NCBI RefSeq assembly: GCF_030915525.1
Contig: NZ_CP133269.1
Coordinates: forward strand, 1,761,001 to 1,825,000
DNA length: 64,000 bases
Direction of reading: 5' to 3'
DNA from: Neobacillus sp. PS2-9
GTDB taxonomy: Bacteria > Bacillota > Bacilli > Bacillales > Cytobacillaceae
The notes below the pieces were generated by a model that was not told where the DNA came from, searched no databases, and saw only the letters and a list, made by a program, of their open reading frames with translations. The first letter of the stretch is position 1. Each line of letters opens with the position of its first letter. This document shows, one piece after another, positions 45,462-55,798 of this stretch. Made by a program: the position numbers and the translations under genes.

Positions 45462-46178
45462 ATGGATAAAGACGTAAAAATTTTAGTCGTAGATGATGAA
45501 GAAAGAATTCGCCGATTATTAAAAATGTATTTAGAGCGTGAAGAATATAGCATTGATGAAGCAGAGGATGGTACCGAGGCATTGACAAAAGCCCTCGCTA
45601 ATGATTATGACGTCATTCTGCTCGATCTTATGATGCCTGGTAAAGATGGAATTGAAGTCTGCCGGGAACTAAGAGAAAAGAAGGCAACTCCCGTTATTAT
45701 GTTAACGGCAAAAGGAGAAGAAATCAATCGTGTTCAAGGCTTTGAGGTCGGAACAGATGATTATATTGTTAAACCCTTCAGCCCTAGAGAAGTAGTCTTA
45801 CGTGTGAAGGCACTACTAAGAAGGTCTTCACAAACTAGTTATCTGCAAACTGAAACCACAACTAAAGATGTTATTGTATTTCCACACCTTACAATTGATA
45901 ATGACGCTCATAGAGTAACTGCTGATGGTAAGGAAGTAAGTTTAACACCAAAAGAATATGAACTATTATATTTTCTATCAAAAGCACCGGATAAAGTATT
46001 TGACCGCGAACAGTTATTAAAAGAAGTTTGGCACTACGAATTTTTTGGTGATCTACGGACAGTTGATACACATGTGAAACGTCTCCGTGAAAAGTTAAAC
46101 AAGGTTTCTGAGCAAGCAGCAAGAATGATTGTAACCGTATGGGGAGTGGGCTACAAATTTGAGGTAATTAATGAATGA
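45462..46178 (+). CDS. resD: Two-component response regulator ResD
   Basis: OmpR-family regulator of aerobic/anaerobic respiration genes, including resA and cytochrome genes. Receiver domain with phospho-acceptor Asp55 ([10 protein letters not shown]) and acidic DDEE; DNA-binding winged helix with [12 protein letters not shown]. 238 aa. ATG 45462 has GGGGGG upstream. It overlaps resE (ATGA). Confidence 0.95.
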   Translation: MDKDVKILVVDDEERIRRLLKMYLEREEYSIDEAEDGTEALTKALANDYDVILLDLMMPGKDGIEVCRELREKKATPVIMLTAKGEEINRVQGFEVGTDDYIVKPFSPREVVLRVKALLRRSSQTSYLQTETTTKDVIVFPHLTIDNDAHRVTADGKEVSLTPKEYELLYFLSKAPDKVFDREQLLKEVWHYEFFGDLRTVDTHVKRLREKLNKVSEQAARMIVTVWGVGYKFEVINE

Positions 46179-47953
46179 CCTTTTTACGAAGTGTTGTAGG
46201 TAAACTTTGGTTTACAATTCTTCTATTAGTATCCTTTATTTTGTTTATCTTAACTGTCATGCTCCTAGAGTTTTTTCAAAACTACAACATTCATGAGACA
46301 AAAGATAACCTTACTAGTACTGCTGAAAAAATTGCAAATGTTTTGGAAGAACATCCAAATGAGAAATTCCCACTGGGGTTAGAAATATCATGGGAAATTA
46401 TCGACGATGTTACCAAAGTGGTCATTGTTAAAAATGAGAATGAAATCTACTACTCTCCGAATACGGAAAAAGAAAAAAAATTAACATTGTCATACATTAA
46501 AAATGACAAAGAGTTAGCGAGAGTCTTTCAAGAAAAGACGGTTGAAAAAGTCTCCGATCTTTCTGAAAATATCGGAAGAAACGAATCGGATTTTTCGATT
46601 ATTGGTGTACCATTGCATTTACCTGGTGATGAACATGGAGCTGTATTTATTTATCAATCACTACGGGTGATGCAGGAAACTACCCATTCCACAACAAAAT
46701 TTATCCTGCTTGTTGCAGGTGTGGCAATTATTTTAACAACTATTTTTGCCTTTTTTCTTTCAACGAGAATTACCGCTCCATTAAGAAAAATGAGAGAAGC
46801 TGCTTTTGAAGTGGCGAGAGGAAAATTTGATACAAAGGTTCCCATTCTTACTCATGATGAAATCGGAGAATTGGCCACTGCTTTTAACCAAATGGGACGG
46901 CAATTAAAGTTTAATATGAATGCTCTTAGTCAGGAAAAAGAGCAGCTCGCCAGTATATTAAGCAGTATGGCTGATGGGGTTATTACCTTTAACCGTGATG
47001 GTACCATCTTAATTACCAATCCTCCTGCAGATCGGTTCCTCCAATATTGGTATTATGAAAAAGGAGGAAATACTTCAGATGTAGAGGCCATTCCATCACA
47101 GGTAATGAATCTCTTTCAAAAAGCGGTAGATACTGAAAAGGAACAGGTGGGTGAAATCTCACTTCAAGGTCGTCACTGGGTTATATTAGTGAGTCCACTT
47201 TACAGTAATCAATTTATTCGCGGAGCAGTTGCGGTATTAAGGGATATGACTGAAGAGAGACAGTTAGATAAGATGAGAAAAGATTTCATTGCTAATGTTT
47301 CACATGAACTTAGGACACCTATTTCCATGTTACAAGGTTACAGCGAAGCTATTGTCGATGACATTGCTGAATCCCAGGAAGAGAAAAAGGAAATGGCCAA
47401 GGTCATTTATGATGAATCATTAAGAATGGGACGCCTTGTTAATGAACTACTTGACCTTGCACGAATGGAAGCGGGGCATCTTCAGTTAACCTTTGAAGAA
47501 GTAGATCTTTCTTCATTTATCAATCGTATTATTCACAAATTTCAGGGATTGGCGAAGGATAATGAAATTCAATTGACTGTAGAAATAGGCAGTGGAATTT
47601 CAACCGTTTCCTTTGATCCTGATAGAATTGAACAAGTCTTAACCAATTTAATTGATAACGCGATTAGACATACTCCAAAAGGTGGACTAGTTAAGTTAAC
47701 TGTTTCAAATGAAGAACAGGCAATAAAAATTGAAGTCAAAGACTCAGGTTCTGGAATTCCTGAAGAAGATTTACCGTTTGTTTTTGAACGCTTTTATAAA
47801 GCCGATAAAGCAAGAACAAGAGGAAGAGCGGGCACTGGCCTTGGCTTAGCAATTGCTAAAAATATTATCGATGCCCATCGCGGTCATATTTCTGTTCAAA
47901 GTAAGATGGGACTAGGAACGACATTTTCCTTCCTTCTCCCTCGAAAAAAGTAA
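46175..47953 (+). CDS. resE: Sensor histidine kinase ResE
   Basis: 592-aa membrane sensor. First span about 10-33, extracellular domain, second span 175-195, HAMP (196-250), PAS domain (about 258-365), then HisKA with His377 ([12 protein letters not shown]), N box [12 protein letters not shown], and G boxes. Phosphorylates ResD in response to respiratory or redox conditions; the PAS domain probably reads the signal. Coupled to resD. Confidence 0.95.
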   Translation: MTFLRSVVGKLWFTILLLVSFILFILTVMLLEFFQNYNIHETKDNLTSTAEKIANVLEEHPNEKFPLGLEISWEIIDDVTKVVIVKNENEIYYSPNTEKEKKLTLSYIKNDKELARVFQEKTVEKVSDLSENIGRNESDFSIIGVPLHLPGDEHGAVFIYQSLRVMQETTHSTTKFILLVAGVAIILTTIFAFFLSTRITAPLRKMREAAFEVARGKFDTKVPILTHDEIGELATAFNQMGRQLKFNMNALSQEKEQLASILSSMADGVITFNRDGTILITNPPADRFLQYWYYEKGGNTSDVEAIPSQVMNLFQKAVDTEKEQVGEISLQGRHWVILVSPLYSNQFIRGAVAVLRDMTEERQLDKMRKDFIANVSHELRTPISMLQGYSEAIVDDIAESQEEKKEMAKVIYDESLRMGRLVNELLDLARMEAGHLQLTFEEVDLSSFINRIIHKFQGLAKDNEIQLTVEIGSGISTVSFDPDRIEQVLTNLIDNAIRHTPKGGLVKLTVSNEEQAIKIEVKDSGSGIPEEDLPFVFERFYKADKARTRGRAGTGLGLAIAKNIIDAHRGHISVQSKMGLGTTFSFLLPRKK

Positions 47954-48027
47954 TATTTCCAACTATCTTGCCGATTCATCTTGATTCACGGGAAACAATT
48001 AAAGCGAGAGTAATTAAATAGAAACGA

Positions 48028-48058
48028 AGATGCTCATCTAATTGATGGGCATCTTTTA
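48028..48058 (+). terminator. Terminator after resE
   Basis: AGATGCTCATC/GATGGGCATCT stem, then TTTAATTTTT. Confidence 0.75.
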
Positions 48059-48130
48059 ATTTTTAATCCATAAAATTAACTTCCAGCAAATTCCTTCCTT
48101 TTTACTCCAAAAAAGACTATATTTATAAGG

Positions 48131-48157
48131 TGTAACCTTTTATACATATCTATCGAC
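48131..48157 (+). promoter_or_regulatory. ECF-type promoter of sigX
   Basis: TGTAAC (48131-48136), exactly 17 nt, CGAC (48154-48157). This fits the sigma-X autoregulatory promoter pattern known in B. subtilis. Confidence 0.75.
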
Positions 48158-48185
48158 TAATATTATTGAACGGGGAGGGGAATTG

Positions 48186-48737
48186 ATGGACTCCGTTTTC
48201 GATGAACTTTATCAAAAATATCATCATGACGTTTTTCAATTTCTATTTTATATGGTCAGAAATAAAGAGCATGCTGAAGATCTTGTCCAAGAGGTCTATA
48301 TAAGGGTATTTAAGTCCTATAATCGTTTTGAAGGAAAAAGTAGCGAAAAGACCTGGCTATACTCGATTGCGAGAAATGTTGCCATCGACTTTTTTCGTAA
48401 GCAAAAGGGCTGGAAGGAAAGATTACTCGAAAAATTTGATTGGTCAACCAGTCAAGTTAAAGACGAATTTCCAATACCAGAAGAAATTACAGTTCAACGA
48501 GAAGAAATTAAATGGGTATACAAATGTCTTGAATATTGCACGATGGACCAAAGAGCAGTTATTATATTGCGTTACCTACAGGATTTATCCATTTCAGAAA
48601 CGGCCCAAGCATTAGGATGGACGGAAAGTAAGGTTAAAACCACCCAACACCGCTCCTTAAAGGTATTAAAGAGGCATATGGAAATGTTTTATGAAAAGGA
48701 GGGATTAATTAGTGAAAAAGTCGGAGTGGAGCGATAG
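48186..48737 (+). CDS. sigX: ECF sigma factor SigX
   Basis: Extracytoplasmic-function sigma factor, 183 aa; in B. subtilis it controls surface charge and cationic peptide resistance genes. Region 2: DVFQFLFYMVRNKEHAEDLVQEVYIRVF and WLYSIARNVAIDFFRK; region 4: SISETAQALGWTESKVKTTQHRSLKVLK. ATG 48186 has GGGGAGGGG upstream. Overlaps rsiX by 26 bp. Confidence 0.94.
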   Translation: MDSVFDELYQKYHHDVFQFLFYMVRNKEHAEDLVQEVYIRVFKSYNRFEGKSSEKTWLYSIARNVAIDFFRKQKGWKERLLEKFDWSTSQVKDEFPIPEEITVQREEIKWVYKCLEYCTMDQRAVIILRYLQDLSISETAQALGWTESKVKTTQHRSLKVLKRHMEMFYEKEGLISEKVGVER

Positions 48738-49905
48738 AGAGCTCGAAGAATTATTAATGCAAATGCCAAAAATAAAGGATCATCGTAATCCTCGTGATAT
48801 ATACCAAAATCTTTCCCTAAATAGGCGAAAAACTAAAACATGGCTGTTACCGAGTTTGGCTACTGCAGCTGCATTGCTTCTATTTTTCATTTTGGTCCCT
48901 AAACTAATGGATGGAGCCCATTCTTCTTCTGATAAACAAGCAGAAATGACCTCGTTCAACACAGAAATAAAAGATGCCGATCAAAAGAAAAATTCGACTT
49001 TTGCCATGGATAAAGGTAAACCTTCATCAAAAGAAAAGGCACTGTCAGGAACTCCTAAAAATGAGGTTATGACAGCGAGTACTGTAAAAACAGCCATCTA
49101 TGCAGACGATGTTGGTAATGGAAAGGTGTTAACGTACTGGATTCCAGACCCGCAAGGACAGATACTAATACCCGTTTCAACGGTTGTAGCAACATCTGAT
49201 AATGAATCATGGCTGACACTATATAATGAAAATATGGCAAACTTAAATGAGGAAGAATGGGGACTTACCGATTTTTATCCACTAAATGTTACGATGAGTG
49301 TAAATTCAGACCACACTACCATTCAAGTCGATGCTCCTCTAAATCATCAGTACGGACAAGGTTCAACTAATGAAACCAACTTTATTAATGTGATAAATAA
49401 GGATATATCTTCGAACAGTGATATAAAAAAAGTAAAATTTTCAACGAACGGTGAACCGGGAATTGAATTGGGTAATTTCGGTAATAAACAGGAAATAGAT
49501 ATTAATGCAATAAAGAATCATGGGTATTTCTTTTATTACCCTACAGGAAGTGATGTTCCATTCCTAACACCGTCAACAACTACCTATACTGATATTAACA
49601 AAGCTTTAGATGCAATGAAAACGGATCAAACAGAATTAGGTCTAACGGGTTCTCTTTCACCATTGTTGCCGATTAGTGACGTTTCTATTACAGATAAGAC
49701 CTTAGTTCTATCATTTAAGGGGAATACTACTTTACAGAATAACCAAATGACAGTATCTGCATTTGAAGCCTTATTACTAACTGCTAAAGATTTTGGTTTA
49801 GAAAAAGTAGTAGTTAAGGATTCTCCGATTTTGCAATTGGGTCCATTTGATTTAACAAAGGAAAACCAAGTACCAGTAGCTCCGAATTTGCGTTCAATCC
49901 AATAA
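48712..49905 (+). CDS. rsiX: Anti-sigma-X factor RsiX
   Basis: 397-aa membrane regulator that holds SigX inactive. The cytoplasmic N-terminus (1-42, SDRELEELLMQMP) would bind the sigma factor, a single span follows (about 43-64), then a Ser/Thr-rich linker and a large extracytoplasmic domain with a GerMN-like C-terminal part (SALEALLLTAKDFGLEKVVV-type). GTG 48712 has GGAGGG upstream. Confidence 0.92.
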   Translation: MKKSEWSDRELEELLMQMPKIKDHRNPRDIYQNLSLNRRKTKTWLLPSLATAAALLLFFILVPKLMDGAHSSSDKQAEMTSFNTEIKDADQKKNSTFAMDKGKPSSKEKALSGTPKNEVMTASTVKTAIYADDVGNGKVLTYWIPDPQGQILIPVSTVVATSDNESWLTLYNENMANLNEEEWGLTDFYPLNVTMSVNSDHTTIQVDAPLNHQYGQGSTNETNFINVINKDISSNSDIKKVKFSTNGEPGIELGNFGNKQEIDINAIKNHGYFFYYPTGSDVPFLTPSTTTYTDINKALDAMKTDQTELGLTGSLSPLLPISDVSITDKTLVLSFKGNTTLQNNQMTVSAFEALLLTAKDFGLEKVVVKDSPILQLGPFDLTKENQVPVAPNLRSIQ

Positions 49906-49914
49906 ATGAAAAAG

Positions 49915-49941
49915 GTCAACCGTTTTAGGTTGATTTTTTTT
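49915..49941 (+). terminator. Terminator of sigX-rsiX
   Basis: TCAACC/GGTTGA stem followed by TTTTTTTT. Confidence 0.8.
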
Positions 49942-50073
49942 GTATAAAATAACAATGGTCTCCAAATTATAACAAGTATGTGCAATTCCCTCTTCAAAAA
50001 CCAATATGTTCTAAATAGAAGGGTTTTAACATAGTGTGGAGGAGAGGAAAAGTTTAAGGAGGAAAAGAAAGGA

Positions 50074-50841
50074 ATGCGTGACTACATAAAGAGGTTTCTT
50101 ATTGCCATAATTATGGCGCTTTGTGTCAGTTTATTATTTTTAGGTGGACGACATACAGAGGCAGCAAGTACACCTGAAACGGCTGAAGTTAAAGAGCGCT
50201 GGATTTGGCCGTCAGATGGGATTATATCTGACACCTATGGAACAAGAAATGGAAAACATAAAGGTATTGATATTGCCGGAAGCATAGATACTCCTATTCT
50301 TGCTGTTGAAGATGGTGTGGTTTTAAAATCCTATTTTTCTACTACATATGGTAATGTGGTATTTATAAAACACCCAAGTAATTTTGTAACAGTATATGCT
50401 CATTTAAACAAGAGATATGTTATGGTGGGACAAAGCGTTAAGCAAGGTGATATGATTGGCAAGATGGGAAAAACAGGACAAGCTACAGGAACACACCTTC
50501 ACTTTGAAACACATCAATTAGAGTGGAGATACGATAAGAAATTTGCGTTGGATCCGGAAGTTCTACTTGGGAAAGCAGATGTGGGTGAAACAGTTCAAGG
50601 GGGAGTAGCTAGTATAGGTGATCATATACTAGAGGCTAGTTCACATTTTCACACGAGTGACGATAATAGCAAACTTCAAACAACTGAATCGTCAATAAAG
50701 GACACTTATATCGTTAAACAAGGTGATACCTTGTACTCTATTTCAAAGAAAAGAAATACAACTATAAATAAAATTAAAGAATTAAACCAGCTGACCTCTG
50801 ATTTGATTAGACCAAAACAAATATTAATTATCCAAAAATAG
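50074..50841 (+). CDS. Exported M23 peptidase with C-terminal LysM
   Basis: 255-aa secreted cell-wall endopeptidase of LytM type. Signal peptide 1-31, then M23 domain with Zn ligands His62 and Asp66 (GKHKGIDIAG) and HLHFE (His141, His143). A Ser/Thr linker follows and a LysM peptidoglycan-binding module (about 211-253, YIVKQGDTLYSIS). All ligands are present, so it should be active. The domain plan resembles spore cortex/engulfment enzymes such as SpoIIQ relatives, but the intact metal site argues for hydrolysis. Confidence 0.88.
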   Translation: MRDYIKRFLIAIIMALCVSLLFLGGRHTEAASTPETAEVKERWIWPSDGIISDTYGTRNGKHKGIDIAGSIDTPILAVEDGVVLKSYFSTTYGNVVFIKHPSNFVTVYAHLNKRYVMVGQSVKQGDMIGKMGKTGQATGTHLHFETHQLEWRYDKKFALDPEVLLGKADVGETVQGGVASIGDHILEASSHFHTSDDNSKLQTTESSIKDTYIVKQGDTLYSISKKRNTTINKIKELNQLTSDLIRPKQILIIQK

Positions 50842-50844
50842 CTA

Positions 50845-50876
50845 AACCTGCAGACTTTACTTCTGCAGGTTTTTTC
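50845..50876 (+). terminator. Terminator after the M23/LysM gene
   Basis: AACCTGCAGA/TCTGCAGGTT stem followed by TTTTTC. Confidence 0.85.
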
Positions 50877-50967
50877 AATATATGTTACAAAAAAGAAAAA
50901 TAGCAAACCTTTTACTTAACAAAATCTTTGTCCTCCATTATAATTAAACTTGTAATTTAATATCGAT

Positions 50968-51096
50968 CTATCTTCGGGGCAGGGTGAAATTCCCGATCGG
51001 CGGTATTGAGCATTGCTCTAAGCCCGCGAGCCTGTATGGGCAGGATTTGGTGTGATTCCAAAGCCGACAGTATAGTCTGGATGGGAGAAGATGGAG
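50968..51096 (+). ncRNA. FMN riboswitch (RFN element)
   Basis: Conserved RFN blocks are readable in order: CTTCGGGGCAGGGTGAAATT, CCCGATCGGCGGT, AGCCCGCGAGCC, GGTGTGATTCC, AGCCGACAGT and GGATGGGAGAAG. A Rho-independent terminator follows at 51159-51190 before ribU. FMN would turn off the riboflavin transporter. It fills most of the 415-bp gap upstream of ribU. Confidence 0.95.
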
Positions 51097-51158
51097 GTTC
51101 TGCAGACGTTCAAAAATGATATCTCAATGGACGTTTATTAAGCGTGCCTTTGTAAACT

Positions 51159-51190
51159 CCCTCAAGTTAATTGCTTGAGGGTATTTTTAT
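51159..51190 (+). terminator. Riboswitch expression-platform terminator
   Basis: CCCTCAAG/CTTGAGGG stem with a 7-nt loop, then TATTTTTATT, about 65 bp before ribU. Confidence 0.8.
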
Positions 51191-51256
51191 TCTTGAGATC
51201 GTCTTTTTGCTGAACCTCTCTTCCTAACGTGATGGATCAAAAAAGGAGAGAGGAAG

Positions 51257-51841
51257 ATGGAAAAAATGAAGAAAACGAAGAAAATGAATGTTAAGGCCTA
51301 TGTTTCAATTGGCATGCTAAGTAGTATTGCATATCTGTTAATGCTACTAAACTTTCCGCTGCCGTTGTTTCCGAACTTTTTATTTGTTGATTTCAGTGAT
51401 ATTCCTGCTTTAATTGCTGCATTAATTTTTGGCCCGATTGCGGGTATATTGGTTGAGTTTTTCAAAAATGTGCTTAACTATCTTGCGACTGGAAGCCAAA
51501 CGGGAATTCCTGTAGGTCATATTGCTAATTTCCTAGCTGGTATTGTGTTTGTTCTTCCGACATATTATGTATACAACAAACTAAAAACAAAAAAAGGGAT
51601 GACACTAGCTTTAGTTGTTGGAACCGTCACAATGGCTGTGATTATGAGCATCTTAAATTACATCATCATTTTACCGGCCTATACGGTATTAATGGGATTT
51701 CCAGATATGCGAAATCTAGTCGTTCCAGCTATACTGCCTTTTAATATATTGAAGGGTGTAATGATGTCATTCATCTTCATGTTGTTATTTATTCGGATGC
51801 AGTCATGGATTAATAAATTTTCAATCATTAAAGGGGCATAA
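51257..51841 (+). CDS. ribU: Riboflavin ECF transporter S component RibU
   Basis: 194-aa substrate-binding membrane subunit of an energy-coupling-factor transporter for riboflavin. Six hydrophobic segments. The family stretch FLFVDFSDIPALIAALIFGPIAGILVE is clear and the Gly/Asn-rich TGIPVGHIANFLAG follows. FMN riboswitch upstream supports the substrate. The ECF ATPase genes are not in this window, as expected for group II ECF. Confidence 0.94.
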   Translation: MEKMKKTKKMNVKAYVSIGMLSSIAYLLMLLNFPLPLFPNFLFVDFSDIPALIAALIFGPIAGILVEFFKNVLNYLATGSQTGIPVGHIANFLAGIVFVLPTYYVYNKLKTKKGMTLALVVGTVTMAVIMSILNYIIILPAYTVLMGFPDMRNLVVPAILPFNILKGVMMSFIFMLLFIRMQSWINKFSIIKGA

Positions 51842-51882
51842 AAAAGACAAAGGTCCATTTTCGGGCCTTTGTCTTTTTTTTT
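51842..51882 (+). terminator. Terminator after ribU
   Basis: AAAGACAAAGG/CCTTTGTCTTT stem, then a run of nine T; repeat B copy 5 starts directly after. Confidence 0.85.
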
Positions 51883-51883
51883 A

Positions 51884-52063
51884 GGCTCTGTTACTTGCCT
51901 GTTGATTTCCGCTCCAGGCACGAGCGGTTCGTGGGTGTTTCGGCGAGCCTCCTCGGCGCTAGCGCCTGCGGGGTCTCCCCTGAACCATACTCCCACAGGA
52001 GTCTTCGTGCCTTCCGCTCCAAACAACAGGGTGTAAAAATCAACATTGTTCTTTAACACAGCC
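51884..52063 (-). repeat. Palindromic repeat family B, copy 5 (inverted)
   Basis: The only minus-oriented copy. On its own strand the arm pair is AGGCAC/GTGCCT, the internal stem is GGCGC-ta-GCGCC, and the right-arm subtype has ACCGCTCGTGCC. Terminal GGCTGTGTTAAA on the right of the plus strand as TTTAACACAGCC; the other terminus is GGCTCTGTTACTT, diverged. Between ribU and ferredoxin. Confidence 0.9.
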
Positions 52064-52080
52064 TTATTTTTAAATAATGG

Positions 52081-52108
52081 AAAACCCCTCCTATTTTTTT
52101 AGGAGGGG
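52081..52108 (-). terminator. Terminator of the ferredoxin gene
   Basis: CCCCTCCT/AGGAGGGG stem; on the minus strand followed by TTTTCC. Confidence 0.7.
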
Positions 52109-52140
52109 TAGTAGCTTAAGAATATATTATTAGCAAAATA

Positions 52141-52506
<366 letters not shown>

Positions 52507-52647
52507 TTATTATAGCCTTCCATCGGTAAATTGATTTTCTTAAAGTTACACAATTTTCAGCAACAAGTACCTCAATTTCATGTTAAAATAATAATAGAAA
52601 AATTGGATATTTTGTCGAATATAAACAGGAAAAAGTGGTGAGGTGGA

Positions 52648-53694
52648 TTGAAGCAGATAGAATCCATTATTCTTTATTGCTTAAAACAACTAAATTGCGA
52701 GCGAACAGTTTATTCCATTTTTCATTTACTTAATGGAAAAAAGTCATCTCAAACGATTCAGGATGCCCATCTGTTTTCTTTGAAACATTTTTTTGGTATT
52801 TATGAACCCCTAAAGAGAGACACTTTTGAAGAGATTATCCAATCCATGATAAACCAAAATCAAATCTCCTTTCATGGTGATCAGCGATACCATCTTACCA
52901 CTCATGGGAAGACACTCCTTGAAAAAAATCCACCAACGTCTTATTTGGATGGGTGGAATTATCATTCAATTACAAATTTATTTTGGGAAAGACTATCGTT
53001 ATTCATTCAGGTTACTTCGAATCTCGTATACGGGGAGAAAAGATATATTCCCATACAAAAAAATAAAGAACACCACCAATGGTTGAAAAGCGTATTAAAA
53101 GAGATAAAAATTCCAAAGAAAGAAGTAGGTGAATTGGTTTTTGCTGAATTGGTCAGTTGTTTTGATCATTATAAAGGTGTGGACCCATCCATTTTTGTTT
53201 TTCGGCTGACTGGTTTTAAACAGATTGGTTTAACGCCACAACAGACAGCTAGAAAGGTAGAGATGGATGTGCACGATTACCACCTTGCTTTTATTCAAAT
53301 CCTTCATTATTTAATACAAAAGATTGGACAGGAAGCAGGTCAATTTAGCATTTTACCTTTACTTATTCGCGGCCTTAAACAAACAAATGAATTAACTCTA
53401 TCATCTAGGAAAACATGGGATTTATTAAATCAGGGATATCCGCTCGACCACATTGCCAATTTTAGACAGTTGAAAATGAGTACTATTGAAGATCATCTTG
53501 TTGAATTTGCATTACATGTAAATGATTTTTCCATTGATTCATATGTGAGCAAAAATCTACAAGAGGAGATTTTATCCATTTCTCGAAAATCGGGAACAAG
53601 ACAACTAAAGGTGATTAAGGACAAATTGAATACAGCAACATATTTTCAAATAAGGTTAGTCTTAGCGAAATATGGTGATAAATCATGGAACTAG
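52648..53694 (+). CDS. ypbB: Helix-turn-helix protein YpbB
   Basis: 348-aa protein with an HTH-type C-terminal segment (RKTWDLLNQGYPLDHIANFRQLKMSTIEDHLVE, the HTH_40/RQC-like motif known next to RecQ). TTG start with GAGGTGG close upstream. It overlaps recS by 10 bp, so the two are coupled and probably act together in DNA handling. Precise function unknown. Confidence 0.85.
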   Translation: MKQIESIILYCLKQLNCERTVYSIFHLLNGKKSSQTIQDAHLFSLKHFFGIYEPLKRDTFEEIIQSMINQNQISFHGDQRYHLTTHGKTLLEKNPPTSYLDGWNYHSITNLFWERLSLFIQVTSNLVYGEKRYIPIQKNKEHHQWLKSVLKEIKIPKKEVGELVFAELVSCFDHYKGVDPSIFVFRLTGFKQIGLTPQQTARKVEMDVHDYHLAFIQILHYLIQKIGQEAGQFSILPLLIRGLKQTNELTLSSRKTWDLLNQGYPLDHIANFRQLKMSTIEDHLVEFALHVNDFSIDSYVSKNLQEEILSISRKSGTRQLKVIKDKLNTATYFQIRLVLAKYGDKSWN

Positions 53695-55193
53695 AGATAC
53701 TTTTAGAGAAATATTTTGGTTATCATTCATTTAAAACAGGACAAAAGGAAGTCATTACCTCCTTGCTTGAAGGGAAACACACATTGGCCATGCTCCCAAC
53801 TGGTACCGGGAAATCATTATGTTACCAGCTTCCTGGTTATATCCTAAAAGGTCAGATTTTAATTGTTTCTCCACTTTTATCCCTTATGCAGGATCAAGTA
53901 GAGCAAATGAATCGGTTTGGAGAAAAAAGGGTCGTTGCATTGAATTCCTTTCTTCCTGTAGAAGAAAGGAACAAAGTGCTGAATCGGTTGAACAATTATA
54001 AATATATATTTATTTCTCCTGAAATGCTGGCGATTCCATTTATTATTAGAAGGCTTCAACAGCTTACCGTTTCATTGTTCGTAGTGGATGAGGCTCATTG
54101 TATTTCACAATGGGGCTTTGATTTTCGACCAGATTATTCAAAACTAGGGGATATTCGTCAAAAACTGGGAAATCCCTTAACATTAGCACTAACGGCTACT
54201 GCTACTATGAATGTAAGGGAAGATATTATTTCATCACTTGGGTTGGAAGTGGTTAATAAAATTGAATCAACGATTGATCGTCCGAATATTTCTTTTTATG
54301 TTGAAGAATTGGCTAATTTCGATGAAAAGCAGAATCGTATAGTTGAACTTGTCTCTAAAGTGCAGAAACCTGGAATCATTTATTTTTCAAGTAAAAAAAT
54401 TGCCGAACAAGTGGCTTCTTTATTAGTTGAAAAAGGAATCTGTCAGGCTATGGCCTATCATGGGGGACTGGAGCAAAACACAAGAATTCTGATCCAACAA
54501 CAATTTATTAATGATCAACTAGATGTAATATGTGCAACAAGTGCTTTTGGAATGGGAGTGAATAAGGAAAATATTCGTTTTATTATTCATTATCACATGC
54601 CAATGCAAATGGAGTCTTATCTTCAGGAGATTGGACGTGCAGGGCGAGATGGCAGTCCTAGTATTGCGATTCTCCTATATTCTCCAGGTGATGAACAACT
54701 ACCAATTCAGCTTGCGGAGGGTGAGCTTCCATCAGTACAGCAAATAGATTGGTTGTTCCAGCAAATTATGCAAACCCAACAGTTAGACAATGGTGGAATT
54801 AATCTCCATAGTGACTTAAGAGATTACGGAGGCTTTACTGAGATACAGTGGAGAATACTTGAGGAGTTAATACACCATAGATATAAACCGGGTATCAGTA
54901 TTAACACTTTACGAGATACAATTTCAGAGTTTGTTAAAGAAAGAATAAGAATCAAAAAAAGTAATATTTTTCAAATGAGAAAATGGATTGAATCAACGAC
55001 GTGCAGGCGTGAATTAATCCTGGAATATTTTGAAGAAACACTCACCTCCAAGGTTTCATTATGCTGCGATAGATGTGGGATTCATCTAGAGAGCTATGAA
55101 TCAAACGGAAAGCTTTCATTAGGAAGACACAGTGAGGGAGACTGGAAGGATTATTTAGCCAAAATTTTATTAAATAGCGAGATGAGTGAATGA
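53685..55193 (+). CDS. recS: RecQ-family ATP-dependent DNA helicase RecS
   Basis: 502-aa superfamily 2 helicase. Q-motif FGYHSFKTGQKEVI, Walker A GTGKS (40-44), DEAH (134-137, VVDEAHCISQWG), motif III TATAT, motif VI QEIGRAGRDG, and a four-Cys zinc site in the RQC region (CRRELILEYF..CCDRC). It lacks a long HRDC tail, as does B. subtilis RecS. Works in recombination/replication fork repair. Confidence 0.93.
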   Translation: MELEILLEKYFGYHSFKTGQKEVITSLLEGKHTLAMLPTGTGKSLCYQLPGYILKGQILIVSPLLSLMQDQVEQMNRFGEKRVVALNSFLPVEERNKVLNRLNNYKYIFISPEMLAIPFIIRRLQQLTVSLFVVDEAHCISQWGFDFRPDYSKLGDIRQKLGNPLTLALTATATMNVREDIISSLGLEVVNKIESTIDRPNISFYVEELANFDEKQNRIVELVSKVQKPGIIYFSSKKIAEQVASLLVEKGICQAMAYHGGLEQNTRILIQQQFINDQLDVICATSAFGMGVNKENIRFIIHYHMPMQMESYLQEIGRAGRDGSPSIAILLYSPGDEQLPIQLAEGELPSVQQIDWLFQQIMQTQQLDNGGINLHSDLRDYGGFTEIQWRILEELIHHRYKPGISINTLRDTISEFVKERIRIKKSNIFQMRKWIESTTCRRELILEYFEETLTSKVSLCCDRCGIHLESYESNGKLSLGRHSEGDWKDYLAKILLNSEMSE

Positions 55194-55798
55194 AAGAGAA
55201 GTATAACGAATTAATCGCCAGCTTAACTGATAAAGAGCTACTTAAACATTTATATTTAACACAGGTCATTCTTTTAGTCATTTCTTTCATTTTAGGGCTA
55301 TTTTTATTTGACCATTTTTCTTATCTAAAGTCTTTTGATTTAATGGATCGGAACATAATTGTAATAGGTATTCCTGCAGGTGTGGCAGTAGTCATCATAG
55401 ATATAATATTAATGAGAATTTTGCCTTCTTCTTTTTATGATGATGGGGGATTGAATGAAAGAATTTTTAAGAATAAATCGGTCCCTCATATCTTTTTCAT
55501 TGCGGCATTTGTAGCATTTAGTGAAGAATTACTTTTTAGAGGGATTATACAAACAAAGGTTGGACTACTATTTGCCAGTATTATTTTTGCTATCATTCAT
55601 TATCGATACCTTTTTAATTGGTTCTTGTTTTTAAATATTATTGTCCTTAGCTTTTTAATCGGAAGTATTTATGCTTTTACAAATAACTTAGTTGTTACAA
55701 TTACTATGCATTTTGTCATTGATTTTCTCTTAGGTATATATATAAAATTTAAACGTTCACCAATTGATGTCCAACATGAGGGGGGTCTCCATGAATAA
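55190..55798 (+). CDS. ypbD: CPBP family intramembrane metalloprotease YpbD
   Basis: 202-aa membrane protein of the CAAX protease/bacteriocin-processing group. The active-site motif SEELLFRG (Glu112-Glu113, Arg117) is intact, with later His residues in IIHYRYL and MHFVIDF. Five or six spans. Start overlaps recS stop (ATGA). In other Bacilli such proteins cleave anti-sigma factors, but the substrate is unknown here. Confidence 0.88.
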   Translation: MKEKYNELIASLTDKELLKHLYLTQVILLVISFILGLFLFDHFSYLKSFDLMDRNIIVIGIPAGVAVVIIDIILMRILPSSFYDDGGLNERIFKNKSVPHIFFIAAFVAFSEELLFRGIIQTKVGLLFASIIFAIIHYRYLFNWFLFLNIIVLSFLIGSIYAFTNNLVVTITMHFVIDFLLGIYIKFKRSPIDVQHEGGLHE